This document shows positions 8,471 to 16,131 of a stretch of 45,203 nt of DNA, in pieces. The DNA is from a bacterium CPR1 (GTDB lineage Bacteria; Vulcanimicrobiota; Xenobia; Xenobiales; QWHO01), in the NCBI GenBank assembly GCA_021404945.1, contig QWHO01000005.1, forward strand, positions 1-45,203. Direction: 5' to 3'. Within the stretch, counting starts at the first letter, position 1, and each line of letters begins with the position of its first letter. The translations under genes were made by a program, and so were the position numbers. The notes beneath the pieces are model-generated. The model saw nothing but the letters and a program-made list of their open reading frames with translations, ran no database searches and was not told the DNA's origin.

Positions 8471-9019
8471 TTAGTTGACGATGATCGTGATGGTGCCGTT
8501 GGGCGGAACGTTGGGGTTATTCAGATCGAGCACGAGCTCGAGATCCTCGATGGGTGCCAGGCTGATGGCCTGGTAGGCGACGTTGGGCAACAGGTTGCCC
8601 TGGGTATCGAACAATCCCGCGACCACGTTGTAGTCGCCGGGCGCAATATCGGTGATGCGCATGCGCGCGGAGGTATCCCCCGGTTGCGCCTGCACCTGGC
8701 CCTGGGCCACGATGACGGACCGGGTGGGGTCTGACGCAGAGGGCGCCTGCACCTGGACCACAACGAGCACCGGCTCATTGGGGAGTGGTGAGGCGGTGGA
8801 CTGCTGGGTCTTCTCCGGACCAAACTCGGGAAGGTCGACCCGCAAGGTGACCACTCCGGGCTGCGTGGGGCCGCTGGGAGGAGCGGGGGTGCCTCCCTCG
8901 AGAGGGGACGAGCCTCCACATCCCACGAGCAGGAGCAATCCCGCTACCGCCCAGAGACGCAATCGGCTTCGAAGTCCGGCCGCAAACCTTCCTGTGATGG
9001 CCGAGGAAAACCCCGCCAT
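8471..9019 (-). CDS. Lipoprotein related to the N-terminal domain of the adjacent FG-GAP protein
   Basis: The protein has a hydrophobic segment ending LLLLVGCGGS, a good lipobox (L-V-G-C), followed by a Pro/Gly-rich linker and a beta-rich domain. That domain shares a pattern with residues ~50-145 of the downstream FG-GAP protein: a strand, then GDxNVVAGLFDTQGN here and GDVLLLIETLDANGN there, then a terminal xLxLxL strand. ATG 9019 gives a 34-residue signal peptide. The open frame extends to ATG 9091, but that would place the lipobox cysteine at residue 58 and translate part of an inverted repeat, so the shorter start is preferred. It is first gene of a two-gene operon and likely a surface partner of the large protein (inference). 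Confidence 0.75.
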   Translation of the reverse strand: MAGFSSAITGRFAAGLRSRLRLWAVAGLLLLVGCGGSSPLEGGTPAPPSGPTQPGVVTLRVDLPEFGPEKTQQSTASPLPNEPVLVVVQVQAPSASDPTRSVIVAQGQVQAQPGDTSARMRITDIAPGDYNVVAGLFDTQGNLLPNVAYQAISLAPIEDLELVLDLNNPNVPPNGTITIIVN

Positions 9020-9028
9020 TTTGGATCT

Positions 9029-9071
9029 CGCGCAGCCGGAGAACCTGGTCAAGGTGGGTTCCGGCTGCGCG
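9029..9071. repeat. Imperfect inverted repeat carrying the CCGGCTGCGCG core of the dispersed element
   Basis: CGCGCAGCCGGAGAACC at 9029-9045 is repeated in inverse as GGTTCCGGCTGCGCG at 9057-9071. The two arms differ by a two-base insertion and are separated by 11 bases. The same TTCCGGCTGCGCG string opens repeat copies A and C. It sits in the divergent region between the lipoprotein operon and the gene at 9134. Confidence 0.6.
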
Positions 9072-9133
9072 CCAAGAACATCCTTTCTCATTCGAGGGAC
9101 CCCCGCGACGAAAATCTTTCCCCGTGGTTCTCA

Positions 9134-9820
9134 ATGGATGTCCGGAATCCTCCCGTAACCACTCTCTGGACGAAGGATCGTTGTGCGGGGACCATCGCCC
9201 TGGCGCAAGCGTCATCCGACAGAGGGTTGCCCGGCGCGGACATCCAAACCCTTCGCGTGAGTCTCGAGTTGTTCGGATTGGTCAGCAGCCTGGCCCTGCT
9301 CGTGGCGTTTGGCAGCTGGATCGGCAAGCGTCAAGGCCGGAAGGTCTCGGCCCCCCCCTCGGCCCGGGACATCCCGCTGCGTCGCCTGACCTGCGCCGAC
9401 GTCGAGAGGAGCTTTCGCTCCACCGGCAAGACCGGCGAGATGCTCTTCGCCCGCAGCGAGGACGGGTCCAGGCAGATTACGGCGCGCTGGACCGAGTATG
9501 CGGCCGAAGGCTTGACCCAGATGCTGGTCTCCTTTGTTTACCAGGGGCGCGAGCTGCGCCTGAGCGAGGAGATCAGCGACCTGGTGGCCAGCCCGGCCTT
9601 CACCCACAAAGCGGAGAACCTCACCCGGGTATGCGCTGCCGACGTGATCCGCGAAGTACAGCGCTGTGGACCCTACACCTTGCGTCTTTCGCGCGATCTG
9701 TGGATCGCCGAGCGAAAGAGCGATGCCCGCCCGGGAGAAGCAGTTGAGTCAGCCCTGGTGCGCTTCTACCTCGACGGGCGCCAGGCCACCTACGTGCGCT
9801 CGTACACCGTCAAGAATTGA
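9134..9820 (+). CDS. Hypothetical membrane-anchored protein
   Basis: The open frame gives 228 residues. One hydrophobic segment (ELFGLVSSLALLVAFGSWIG) is followed by a basic stop-transfer region GKRQGRK and a soluble domain of ~150 residues, mixed alpha/beta, ending RQATYVRSYTVKN. I recognise no family. The start is uncertain. ATG 9134 has no Shine-Dalgarno, and the residues before the membrane segment look non-conserved; GTG 9257 would begin the protein right at the membrane segment but also lacks a ribosome binding site. The gene diverges from the lipoprotein operon. Confidence 0.55.
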   Translation: MDVRNPPVTTLWTKDRCAGTIALAQASSDRGLPGADIQTLRVSLELFGLVSSLALLVAFGSWIGKRQGRKVSAPPSARDIPLRRLTCADVERSFRSTGKTGEMLFARSEDGSRQITARWTEYAAEGLTQMLVSFVYQGRELRLSEEISDLVASPAFTHKAENLTRVCAADVIREVQRCGPYTLRLSRDLWIAERKSDARPGEAVESALVRFYLDGRQATYVRSYTVKN

Positions 9821-10104
9821 GTGCTGAGAGTCGTCATCGCCAGGCGCATGACACCTTCGCAAACCTTACTTGCGAACGTGGGTGATGCGAATCCAAAGAG
9901 AGCCCGCGAGTTGGGGCGGAGGATAGTTGCTCATGGCTGTTGCGTCCTTTAGCTGAAGATTCTTGCTCTCAGGATAGGCTGCCCAGGGGACTGATGGCCG
10001 GTAAGACTGTTAAGGACTTGTAACCGATTTGAGCAATGTGTAAACGATTGTCGTCCGTTTGCTACCGCAGGGAAGACCCGGTCCATCCTTCGAATTGACC
10101 TCGA
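9821..10104. other. Intergenic region with a short inverted repeat
   Basis: About 284 bases without a convincing gene. TTCGCAA (9856-9862) and TTGCGAA (9870-9876) form a 7-bp stem 36 bases after the preceding stop codon. There is no U tract, so it is a weak terminator or a protein-binding site at best. No clear -35/-10 pair precedes the gene at 10105. Confidence 0.3.
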
Positions 10105-10968
10105 ATGATTCAGTACGAGCTTGGCAGCGGAGCCCCGCTCCTTCGTCCCCAGGCCCCCTCGGGGCGCTTTCAGTGGGCCCGCGGGGGCACCTATGCCTGG
10201 GTGAGCCGGCACGATGGCATCGGGGGCGAGGCACCCTTCCTGGCCGAGGTAGAGCCCTCCCGGCAGGCTTATTCCCCCTCACCCCGGCTGCACCGGACTT
10301 TTGCGGCTCTGGCCAATCACAATCCGGCCCGCACTCTCGAGGCCATCGAGAAGTTTGCCAAGCGCTATGGCCCTCTGGGGGTGGCCCAGTTGATCCCACC
10401 CGATCCCCGGGTGGGACGCATGGCGCCCTTTCTGCCCCGCCACGCCGGGCAGGCTCTGGCCGAGCCGCTGGGACGCTGGTGGCGTCAGGCTCGGGAGATG
10501 CGCAACCTGCTCGGGCTCGCCGAGGCGGTGGGTCATCCCGAGCGCCTCGCCGGGATGGTGCGCTGGGGACAGATGAGCTATCATCCCGCCGGCACCACCA
10601 TCAAGGGAGAGCAGAATCGTGCCTTCCTGTGCGTGCGCCACAGCGCCTTCAAACCACCCGGAGAGGCTTTTAGCCTTCAAGAGACCGACTGCGACCTGAT
10701 CGAGGGCGAATTCGCCAGTCGCGACAATCTCGAGGCGGTGCTTGCCTACCTGGCGGGCCAGCTCGACTCGGCCCTCTCTCTGTGGGTGGAGGTGCGAGCC
10801 AGCTGCTCGGGCGGGAAGTTGCGCGTGCAGCGCTGGCCTCGCAACCTGCTGGGCTGGATGTGGCTGGGTCTGGCCGACGAGCTGGCCGCCAACCTTCCCA
10901 CCGCCCACCGCTGCAATCGTTGCGGCTCGCTGACAGTGGAACGCGGCCATAAGTGCCTCAACTCCTGA
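10105..10968 (+). CDS. Hypothetical protein with a C-terminal CxxCG knuckle
   Basis: A 287-residue cytoplasmic protein. Most of it is helical with many aromatic residues (GRWWRQAREMRNLLGLAEA; NLLGWMWLGLADELA). The C terminus reads HRCNRCGSLTVERGHKCLN, a CxxCG knuckle plus a further cysteine and histidine that could bind zinc. Similar tails occur in several unrelated bacterial families, such as CGNR-type regulators, so this does not assign a function. No Shine-Dalgarno is visible before the ATG. The 3' end overlaps the convergent HIT gene by 11 bases. Confidence 0.65.
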   Translation: MIQYELGSGAPLLRPQAPSGRFQWARGGTYAWVSRHDGIGGEAPFLAEVEPSRQAYSPSPRLHRTFAALANHNPARTLEAIEKFAKRYGPLGVAQLIPPDPRVGRMAPFLPRHAGQALAEPLGRWWRQAREMRNLLGLAEAVGHPERLAGMVRWGQMSYHPAGTTIKGEQNRAFLCVRHSAFKPPGEAFSLQETDCDLIEGEFASRDNLEAVLAYLAGQLDSALSLWVEVRASCSGGKLRVQRWPRNLLGWMWLGLADELAANLPTAHRCNRCGSLTVERGHKCLNS

Positions 10969-11371
10969 GGGCTGCCGTGATCTTTTCCGCGACCTCGATC
11001 ATGTGGGCTTCGTCACGATAGGGCTGTCGAGGCCAGAAGAATCCTTTCAGCCCGTCCCCTTTCGTGCGAGGAATCACGTGCACGTGCAGGTGAGGCACGC
11101 TCTGGCTGACCTTGTTATTCAGGGCTACGAAGCTCCCCTGGGCCGAGAGGGCGGCGGGAACTGCCTGGCTCAGACGACGGACCAGGCCGAACAGACCTGG
11201 CAACCTGTCCGGGGGCAGGTCGATCAGGGTCTCGTGATGCGTTTCGGGAACCACCAGCACGTGACCCGGGAAAAGCGGCCGGTGGTCCAGGAAGGCCACC
11301 AGGCCGTCTTCGCGGCAAACTTCCCGGGCGGCCACGCGGCCGGCTACGATGTCACAGAAGACGCACTTCAA
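10958..11371 (-). CDS. HIT family nucleotide-binding hydrolase
   Basis: A 137-residue histidine-triad protein of the Hint/HinT type, which hydrolyses purine nucleoside phosphoramidates or related nucleotides. It starts MKCVFCDIVAG, carries LFPGHVLVVPETHHETL, and has the catalytic triad HLHVHVIPR near residue 100. The N-terminal CxxC is typical of zinc-containing HIT proteins. Translation starts at TTG 11371 and the upstream gene's TGA overlaps it (TTGA), so expression is coupled. The 3' end overlaps the convergent orphan gene. Confidence 0.93.
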   Translation of the reverse strand: MKCVFCDIVAGRVAAREVCREDGLVAFLDHRPLFPGHVLVVPETHHETLIDLPPDRLPGLFGLVRRLSQAVPAALSAQGSFVALNNKVSQSVPHLHVHVIPRTKGDGLKGFFWPRQPYRDEAHMIEVAEKITAALRS

Positions 11372-11988
11372 TTGGGCGAAACGCTGATGCTATCGCGCCA
11401 CTTTACGTACCACTGGGCTAGCTTGAGCCACTCAGCCAGGTTGCCGCTGGCGTCGGCGGCAAACACACGCTTCTGGAAATCGATGAATTGAGGAGCGGTG
11501 ATCACCAGGCGGCGCTGGGGCCTGCCGTGGAAGCCGTGAATGACCAACCACTGCTTGTTGACGTAGACGATGGTCAGCTCCACGTCGGGTTTGCCCTCGG
11601 GATCGAGCAGTGCCTCCTGCCAGTGGTGGTCGACCCTGAGAATGCGGTTGAAGGCCGGGTTCTTCAGGATGGGCATCTCCAGGGCCGCTTTCAGACAGGG
11701 CTCGAGCAGGTATTTGACGATGCGGTATTCCTCCTCGGCATCGATCTTGTCGTCTGCGAAGGCCCCCGCCAGCCACTCCAGGTTCTCGCTGTGCAGGGGA
11801 ATGATGATGTTGGTCTTCTTGTCCTTCAGCCCCTCGTGCACCTCGAGCTTGTCACCCCTGTGCTCGATGGTGAAGTGCTCTTGAGTGTCCAGGACGTTCA
11901 GGTGGGCCCGTTTGACCACGCCCCGGAACCATTCGACCGCCGAGGGCCGTTGGGCGACCGATTGGAGATGCTCGTAGTTCTTGCTCAC
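11368..11988 (-). CDS. Hypothetical protein co-transcribed with the HIT hydrolase
   Basis: A 206-residue soluble protein starting at GTG 11988 (SKNYEHLQSVAQRPSAVEW). The first ~100 residues contain HFTIEHRGDKLEVHEGL and a hydrophobic helix LEWLAGAFADDKIDAEEEYR, loosely like lipid-binding SCP2 folds, but the similarity is too weak to claim. The last ~100 residues are beta-rich with VYVNKQWLVIHGF. No signal peptide or membrane segment. Its stop overlaps the HIT start by 4 bases. It diverges from the response regulator gene 62 bases away. Confidence 0.7.
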   Translation of the reverse strand: MSKNYEHLQSVAQRPSAVEWFRGVVKRAHLNVLDTQEHFTIEHRGDKLEVHEGLKDKKTNIIIPLHSENLEWLAGAFADDKIDAEEEYRIVKYLLEPCLKAALEMPILKNPAFNRILRVDHHWQEALLDPEGKPDVELTIVYVNKQWLVIHGFHGRPQRRLVITAPQFIDFQKRVFAADASGNLAEWLKLAQWYVKWRDSISVSPN

Positions 11989-12050
11989 AGTAGGACAAAG
12001 TTCGCAGCCGTCCGAGGAGAAATCCTGCGAGGGATGTCGAATCTTGACAG

Positions 12051-13409
12051 ATGGTCTTCAGCCGCATTCAGGTGCGGGCTCAGACCGTTCTGAGGCTGCT
12101 CCTGGTCGAGGATAACGAGCTGGACGCCGAGCTGGTGGTGGCCACCCTCGAGCGATCCGGCTACGAGGTCCATGCCCACCGGGTGGATACCCTGGAGGGC
12201 CTGCGCCTGGCCTGGCATTCGGGCGGCTGGGACGCTATCTTGTCCGACCACAGCCTGCCTGGTTTCACCGGCCAGCATGCTTTGGAGCTGGTGCGAAAGA
12301 GCGGCGAGGATGTGCCTTTCCTGGTCTTGTCGGGCACTATCGGCGAGACCACGGCCGTCGAGTACATGCGGGCCGGGGCCCACGACTATCTGATGAAAGA
12401 TAACCTGACCCGGCTCGGCCCGGCCCTCGAGCGCGAGCTGCAGGAGGCCCGCAACCGTCGGACCAGCCGCCTGGCCGAGCGCTCGCACCGCGAGGGGCAG
12501 CTGCGTTACCAGCGCATTGTCGAGGCTGCCGCCGAGGGGATCTGGATCGTGGACCGGCGGGCCCGGGTAACCTTTGCCAACCAGCGCCTGGCCGAGATTC
12601 TCGGTTGCCCCGTGGATCAGCTGATTCATCGCTCGCTGTTTCGCTTCGTGGCGACCGAGTCGCGCGAGCTGGCCAGGGCGATGTTTCGCGAGCCCGGCTC
12701 GACTCCCGAGCAGCTCGAGCTGGCCCTGGAGCGGCCGGATGGCGAGGTGGTGTGGGCTCTGGTTTCGGCCAGCGGCATTCTGGACGCCGAGGATCGCTGG
12801 ACGGCCACCGTCGGCATGGTGACCGACATCACCGAGCGGCGCCGGCTCGAGCAGCAACTGCTGGCTGCCGAGCAGGAGAAGCGCTGGTTTTACCGCGAGG
12901 TGCTGCTGGCCGTGACCCAGGGCCGGTTGCACCTGTGCGAGGCCAGCGAGATCCCCCTGGAGGGCGAGCTGCAACTCTCCCTGACGCTGATTGAGCCCGA
13001 GAGCTACGCGCGTTTGCGCCGGGAGATGCGCTCTCTGGGGGCGCGGGTGGGCATGCCCTCGGACAGCCTGGAGGAGCTCTTGCTGGCCGCCGGCGAGGCG
13101 GTCACTAACGCCATCAAGCACGGCGTGGACGGTCGTTGCGAGGTGCGGCTGGCCGGGCAACGTCTGGTGGCGCGCATCTTTGACGGCGGTCCAGGCATCC
13201 GCCCCGAGGACCTGCCAGCCAGCATTCTCAAGCCGGGTTTCTCCACCAAGGTCTCGCTGGGGATGGGTTTCTCCTTGATGCTGGAGCTGTGCGACGTGAT
13301 CTGGCTGGCCTCCGGCCCTACCGGGACGGTGGTGCAACTGGAGAAAAGCCTGTCGGCCGAAGAGCAGGAGGAGATGATGCTGGAGGCTTTGCTGGAGCGA
13401 TTCAGCTGA
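12051..13409 (+). CDS. Response regulator with PAS and RsbW-like ATPase domains
   Basis: A 452-residue cytoplasmic signalling protein. Residues ~13-130 are a receiver domain with the acidic pair ED (20-21), phospho-acceptor Asp66 in ILSDHSLPG, and Lys116. Residues ~154-270 are a PAS domain ending VGMVTDITERRRLEQQ. After a linker, residues ~335-440 are a GHKL ATPase with the N box AVTNAIKHG and DGGPGI. No HisKA dimerisation/phosphotransfer helix with a conserved histidine is visible, so the ATPase resembles anti-sigma kinases of the RsbW type more than a hybrid histidine kinase. ATG 12051 lacks a clear ribosome binding site, and in-frame GTG 12072 is possible. The 3' end overlaps the convergent gene by 8 bases. 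Confidence 0.85.
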   Translation: MVFSRIQVRAQTVLRLLLVEDNELDAELVVATLERSGYEVHAHRVDTLEGLRLAWHSGGWDAILSDHSLPGFTGQHALELVRKSGEDVPFLVLSGTIGETTAVEYMRAGAHDYLMKDNLTRLGPALERELQEARNRRTSRLAERSHREGQLRYQRIVEAAAEGIWIVDRRARVTFANQRLAEILGCPVDQLIHRSLFRFVATESRELARAMFREPGSTPEQLELALERPDGEVVWALVSASGILDAEDRWTATVGMVTDITERRRLEQQLLAAEQEKRWFYREVLLAVTQGRLHLCEASEIPLEGELQLSLTLIEPESYARLRREMRSLGARVGMPSDSLEELLLAAGEAVTNAIKHGVDGRCEVRLAGQRLVARIFDGGPGIRPEDLPASILKPGFSTKVSLGMGFSLMLELCDVIWLASGPTGTVVQLEKSLSAEEQEEMMLEALLERFS

Positions 13410-14085
13410 GCAAGCGCCGGCGAGGCACCAGGACGCCGCCCACCCGCACCGCCGACGGGGTTTCCTGAATCGAGCCTCCCTGCGAGCTCCGGGCCAGTGA
13501 GGAGACTTCCTGGGCGTGCTCGGACAGGGTGACCACCTGGGCCAGCACCTTGAGCGCTTGCTCGGCGCGCTCCTCGTGGTCTTTCAGGCTATCGAGCTGG
13601 AGGCGGGACTCGCAGAGGTAGGAGCGGGTGGTTTCGTCCAGAGGCATCCTGGAGAGGGCTTCCAGCACCGTCGTGCCGGCCGTGGCCCCGTCGAAGGGGT
13701 AGGGACGGCAAGCTTTCATCATCTCGATCCCCATGCGGGCAAAGGCGCTGGGGCTGGCCGCAGCGGCTGACTCCAGGGCGATGGTGGCAAGAGCGCGGCG
13801 CGAGGTGGGGAACATGGTTTTCGGAGCGGCCTCGGCCGCTGCCTGAATCGCGGCCGGAGCCTGGCTCTGGCGGGCCAGGTACTCCAGCACCGCAAGTCCA
13901 GCCGCGCCCCCTTCCACGTGTGAGACAGGCGAAGGGGGAATGGCCTCCAGCAGGCTCAGGCTGAACTCCACCAGGTCCTGGCCACTGCTCTGGCGAGCCG
14001 CCTTCTTGATGGCCGCCTGAGACTCGGGCTCGACATTCGAGCGAACCAGCCGGGTGATGGCGCGGCGCTGAACGGGGTCGATCAT
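13402..14085 (-). CDS. Hypothetical all-helical protein, last gene of the LRR/beta-lactamase/kinase operon
   Basis: A 227-residue Ala/Ser/Glu-rich soluble protein predicted to be almost entirely helical, with possible HEAT-like helical pairs (AIKKAARQSSGQDLVEF; AAPKTMFPTSRRALATIALE). No recognised motif. It begins only four bases after the histidine kinase stop codon and therefore almost certainly belongs to that operon. Its 3' end overlaps the convergent response regulator gene. A scaffold or output role for the kinase is conceivable but not shown. Confidence 0.65.
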   Translation of the reverse strand: MIDPVQRRAITRLVRSNVEPESQAAIKKAARQSSGQDLVEFSLSLLEAIPPSPVSHVEGGAAGLAVLEYLARQSQAPAAIQAAAEAAPKTMFPTSRRALATIALESAAAASPSAFARMGIEMMKACRPYPFDGATAGTTVLEALSRMPLDETTRSYLCESRLQLDSLKDHEERAEQALKVLAQVVTLSEHAQEVSSLARSSQGGSIQETPSAVRVGGVLVPRRRLLS

Positions 14086-14089
14086 GCGC

Positions 14090-15073
14090 TCATTGTGGCA
14101 GTTGCGGATGAAAGTTGCCTGAAATCGCGCAGCGGAAGGTGGCTCCCTGGCCGGGGCTGCCCTCGGCTTTCACGCTGCCACCGTGGCGGCGCAAGATTCG
14201 CTGCACCGTGGCCAGCCCTACCCCCGTTCCGGGAAAGTCGCGCTCGTGGTGCAGGCGCTGGAAAGGAGTAAACAGGCGGTAGGCCTGCTCGGGCGGAAAG
14301 CCTGCCCCGTTGTCGCGCACGAAGAAGCTCACCCCGTTCTGACCGCCCAACTCGACGCGAGGCTGCTCTTTCCGCGAGCTGAACTTGAGGGCGTTGTCGA
14401 GCAGGTGGCGCAGGACCACTCGCAACAGGTCACGGTCACCCGGCAGGGTGAGATCGCCCTGAATGCTCACCCGGGCCGGATCGCAACCCAGCTCGCTCAC
14501 GACCTCGCGGGCCAGGGCGGTCAGATTCACTTGCTCGATGCAAAGAGGGGCCCGGGAGACCCTGGAGAGCTCGAGCAGGCCGCTGACGAGCCGCTCCAGG
14601 CTCTCCAGGCTGAGGGTCACGTTGCCGAGGTACTTGCGGTTCTTATCGCTCAGCTCCTGATCGCCGGTCAGTACAAGCTGCAGGAAGCCCTCGGCTGAGC
14701 GCAGGGGTGCGCACAGGTCGTGGGAGACCGAGTAAACGATGGATTCCAGCTCGGACTCGAGCTGCTTGACCTCCCGGGCCCTGCGGGCGAGCTCCAGCAG
14801 CAGCCCTACTCTGGCCCTCAGGAGGGAGGGCTCGGCAGGCCAGAGCAAAGAATCGGCCGCTGCCAGCTCAAGGCTCTCGGCCTGCGAGGTCAGCACCAGG
14901 ATGGGTGTCAGCCCGCCCCGTCGCAGCTCCGGAGCTCGCTCGAGCAAGGACGCTGGCAGCACGATGAGGTCGAATTCGTCCTCCGTTTCCGGAACCGTGT
15001 CGGCGGCGACCACTTCCAGGTCGGGCAACAGGTCGCTCAGCTCGAGGTTACCCAGGACCAGCACGCGCCTCAT
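14090..15073 (-). CDS. Soluble histidine kinase with a degenerate receiver domain
   Basis: 327 residues. Residues 1-95 have a receiver-like pattern (RRVLVLGN, FDLIVLP, PILVLTSQ, LLWPAEP), but the position of the phospho-acceptor Asp is not acidic, so this is a probable pseudo-receiver. A short coiled coil leads to HisKA with His118 in SVSHDLCAPLR. The ATPase has the N box LLDNALKFS, DNGAGF and GTGVGL. No membrane segment is present. ATG 15073 overlaps the upstream beta-lactamase stop (ATGA). A longer open frame to 15301 is antisense-like and rejected. With no sensor of its own, it may depend on partners encoded in the operon. Confidence 0.88.
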   Translation of the reverse strand: MRRVLVLGNLELSDLLPDLEVVAADTVPETEDEFDLIVLPASLLERAPELRRGGLTPILVLTSQAESLELAAADSLLWPAEPSLLRARVGLLLELARRAREVKQLESELESIVYSVSHDLCAPLRSAEGFLQLVLTGDQELSDKNRKYLGNVTLSLESLERLVSGLLELSRVSRAPLCIEQVNLTALAREVVSELGCDPARVSIQGDLTLPGDRDLLRVVLRHLLDNALKFSSRKEQPRVELGGQNGVSFFVRDNGAGFPPEQAYRLFTPFQRLHHERDFPGTGVGLATVQRILRRHGGSVKAEGSPGQGATFRCAISGNFHPQLPQ

Positions 15074-16131
15074 TCTGAGTAGGCGTTGTAAGCCAGCTCG
15101 GCGATCTGGGCGATGAGGGTCGAGGCCCGGTCCGAGCAGCCCCGGGCCACGTCCTTCACCAGCACCACCACCACCAGCCCGGTCCCGTCCTCCAGGCGGA
15201 TGATCCCGGCGTCGTTGACCACCCCTGCGATGGTGCCGGTCTTGTGGTAGACGGTCGTGCCTTGAGGCAACAGCCGGGGAATGCGGGTCTTGTATTTGCA
15301 CTGGGCCAGAATCCCCAGCGCATACTCGGTCCAGCGCTTGTCCAGCAGCTCGTTCTTGTAGAGGCGGCCGAGCAGGTCGGCCAGGTCGTCCGGCGAGGCA
15401 AGATTGTCCACCACCGTGGCCACGGCCACGTCATCGGCGTAAGCTGCCCGGGCGGCGGAAGCGTTTTCGGCCGCCTGAAAGCGGCTCAGAGTCAGACCCT
15501 GGTTCTCCTTGAGGATCCGCCCCACGGCTGCCAGGCGCTGGCTGTGGTCGAGCTTGCGCCAGCGGGCGGCGATCTCGCGCCCGCTCATCCCGCGCCACTC
15601 TTGACCCATGCCCAGGGCGATCAGGTAGGCCGCCCGGTTGGTCATGAAAACGTTCGAGCTCTCATAGCCCAGCTCGGCCAGCATTTTGTTGACGCTGTCC
15701 GTGCCGATGCGGTTGAAGAGCAGGTCGGTGGCGGTATTGTCCGAGATGCTCTCCATCAACTCGACGCAACGCTGGATTTTGACCTTCGTGCCTCCCGGCT
15801 GGTTTTGCAGGGTGCCCGAGCCGATGCAGCGGTCGGTCTCCTTCAAGATGACTACCTGCTCCAGGCTGAAGCCTGCTCGTCCCGCCTGAAGCTGGCGGGC
15901 CAGCTCGAGCAGCACGTGCACTTTGAAGACGCTGGCCAGCGGGTAAGGCCGCGACCCGTCCACCGAGACCTTTTCGCTGGTGGCCAGGTGCACGATGGCC
16001 ACCCCGGCCTTCATGCGCTGCCCCTCCTGGCTGATCAGGTAGCGCACGTCGTTGGAGAGCTTCTTCTCGCGCGGCGTCTGGGCCAGGCAGGGCTGGAGCA
16101 CGACAAGCAGGATGACAAGCCAGCGTTTCAC
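15070..16131 (-). CDS. Class A beta-lactamase-like serine hydrolase, exported
   Basis: 353 residues beginning VKRWLVILLVVLQPCLAQ, a signal peptide. The penicillin-recognising fold is shown by SVFK (Ser67-Lys70), SDN (130-132) and HKTGT (Lys297). The stretch between SDN and KTG is longer than in classical class A enzymes, and I find no clear ExxLN omega-loop motif carrying the deacylating glutamate. True beta-lactamase activity is therefore uncertain; a peptidoglycan-acting or sensor role is equally possible. GTG 16131 overlaps the upstream LRR gene stop (GTGA). Downstream it overlaps the histidine kinase gene. Confidence 0.85.
   Translation of the reverse strand: MKRWLVILLVVLQPCLAQTPREKKLSNDVRYLISQEGQRMKAGVAIVHLATSEKVSVDGSRPYPLASVFKVHVLLELARQLQAGRAGFSLEQVVILKETDRCIGSGTLQNQPGGTKVKIQRCVELMESISDNTATDLLFNRIGTDSVNKMLAELGYESSNVFMTNRAAYLIALGMGQEWRGMSGREIAARWRKLDHSQRLAAVGRILKENQGLTLSRFQAAENASAARAAYADDVAVATVVDNLASPDDLADLLGRLYKNELLDKRWTEYALGILAQCKYKTRIPRLLPQGTTVYHKTGTIAGVVNDAGIIRLEDGTGLVVVVLVKDVARGCSDRASTLIAQIAELAYNAYSE

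Noticed and set aside
11985-13337. A 450-codon minus-strand open frame antisense to the response regulator gene
   Set aside because: A shadow of the plus-strand receiver-PAS-ATPase protein, which has diagnostic motifs throughout.
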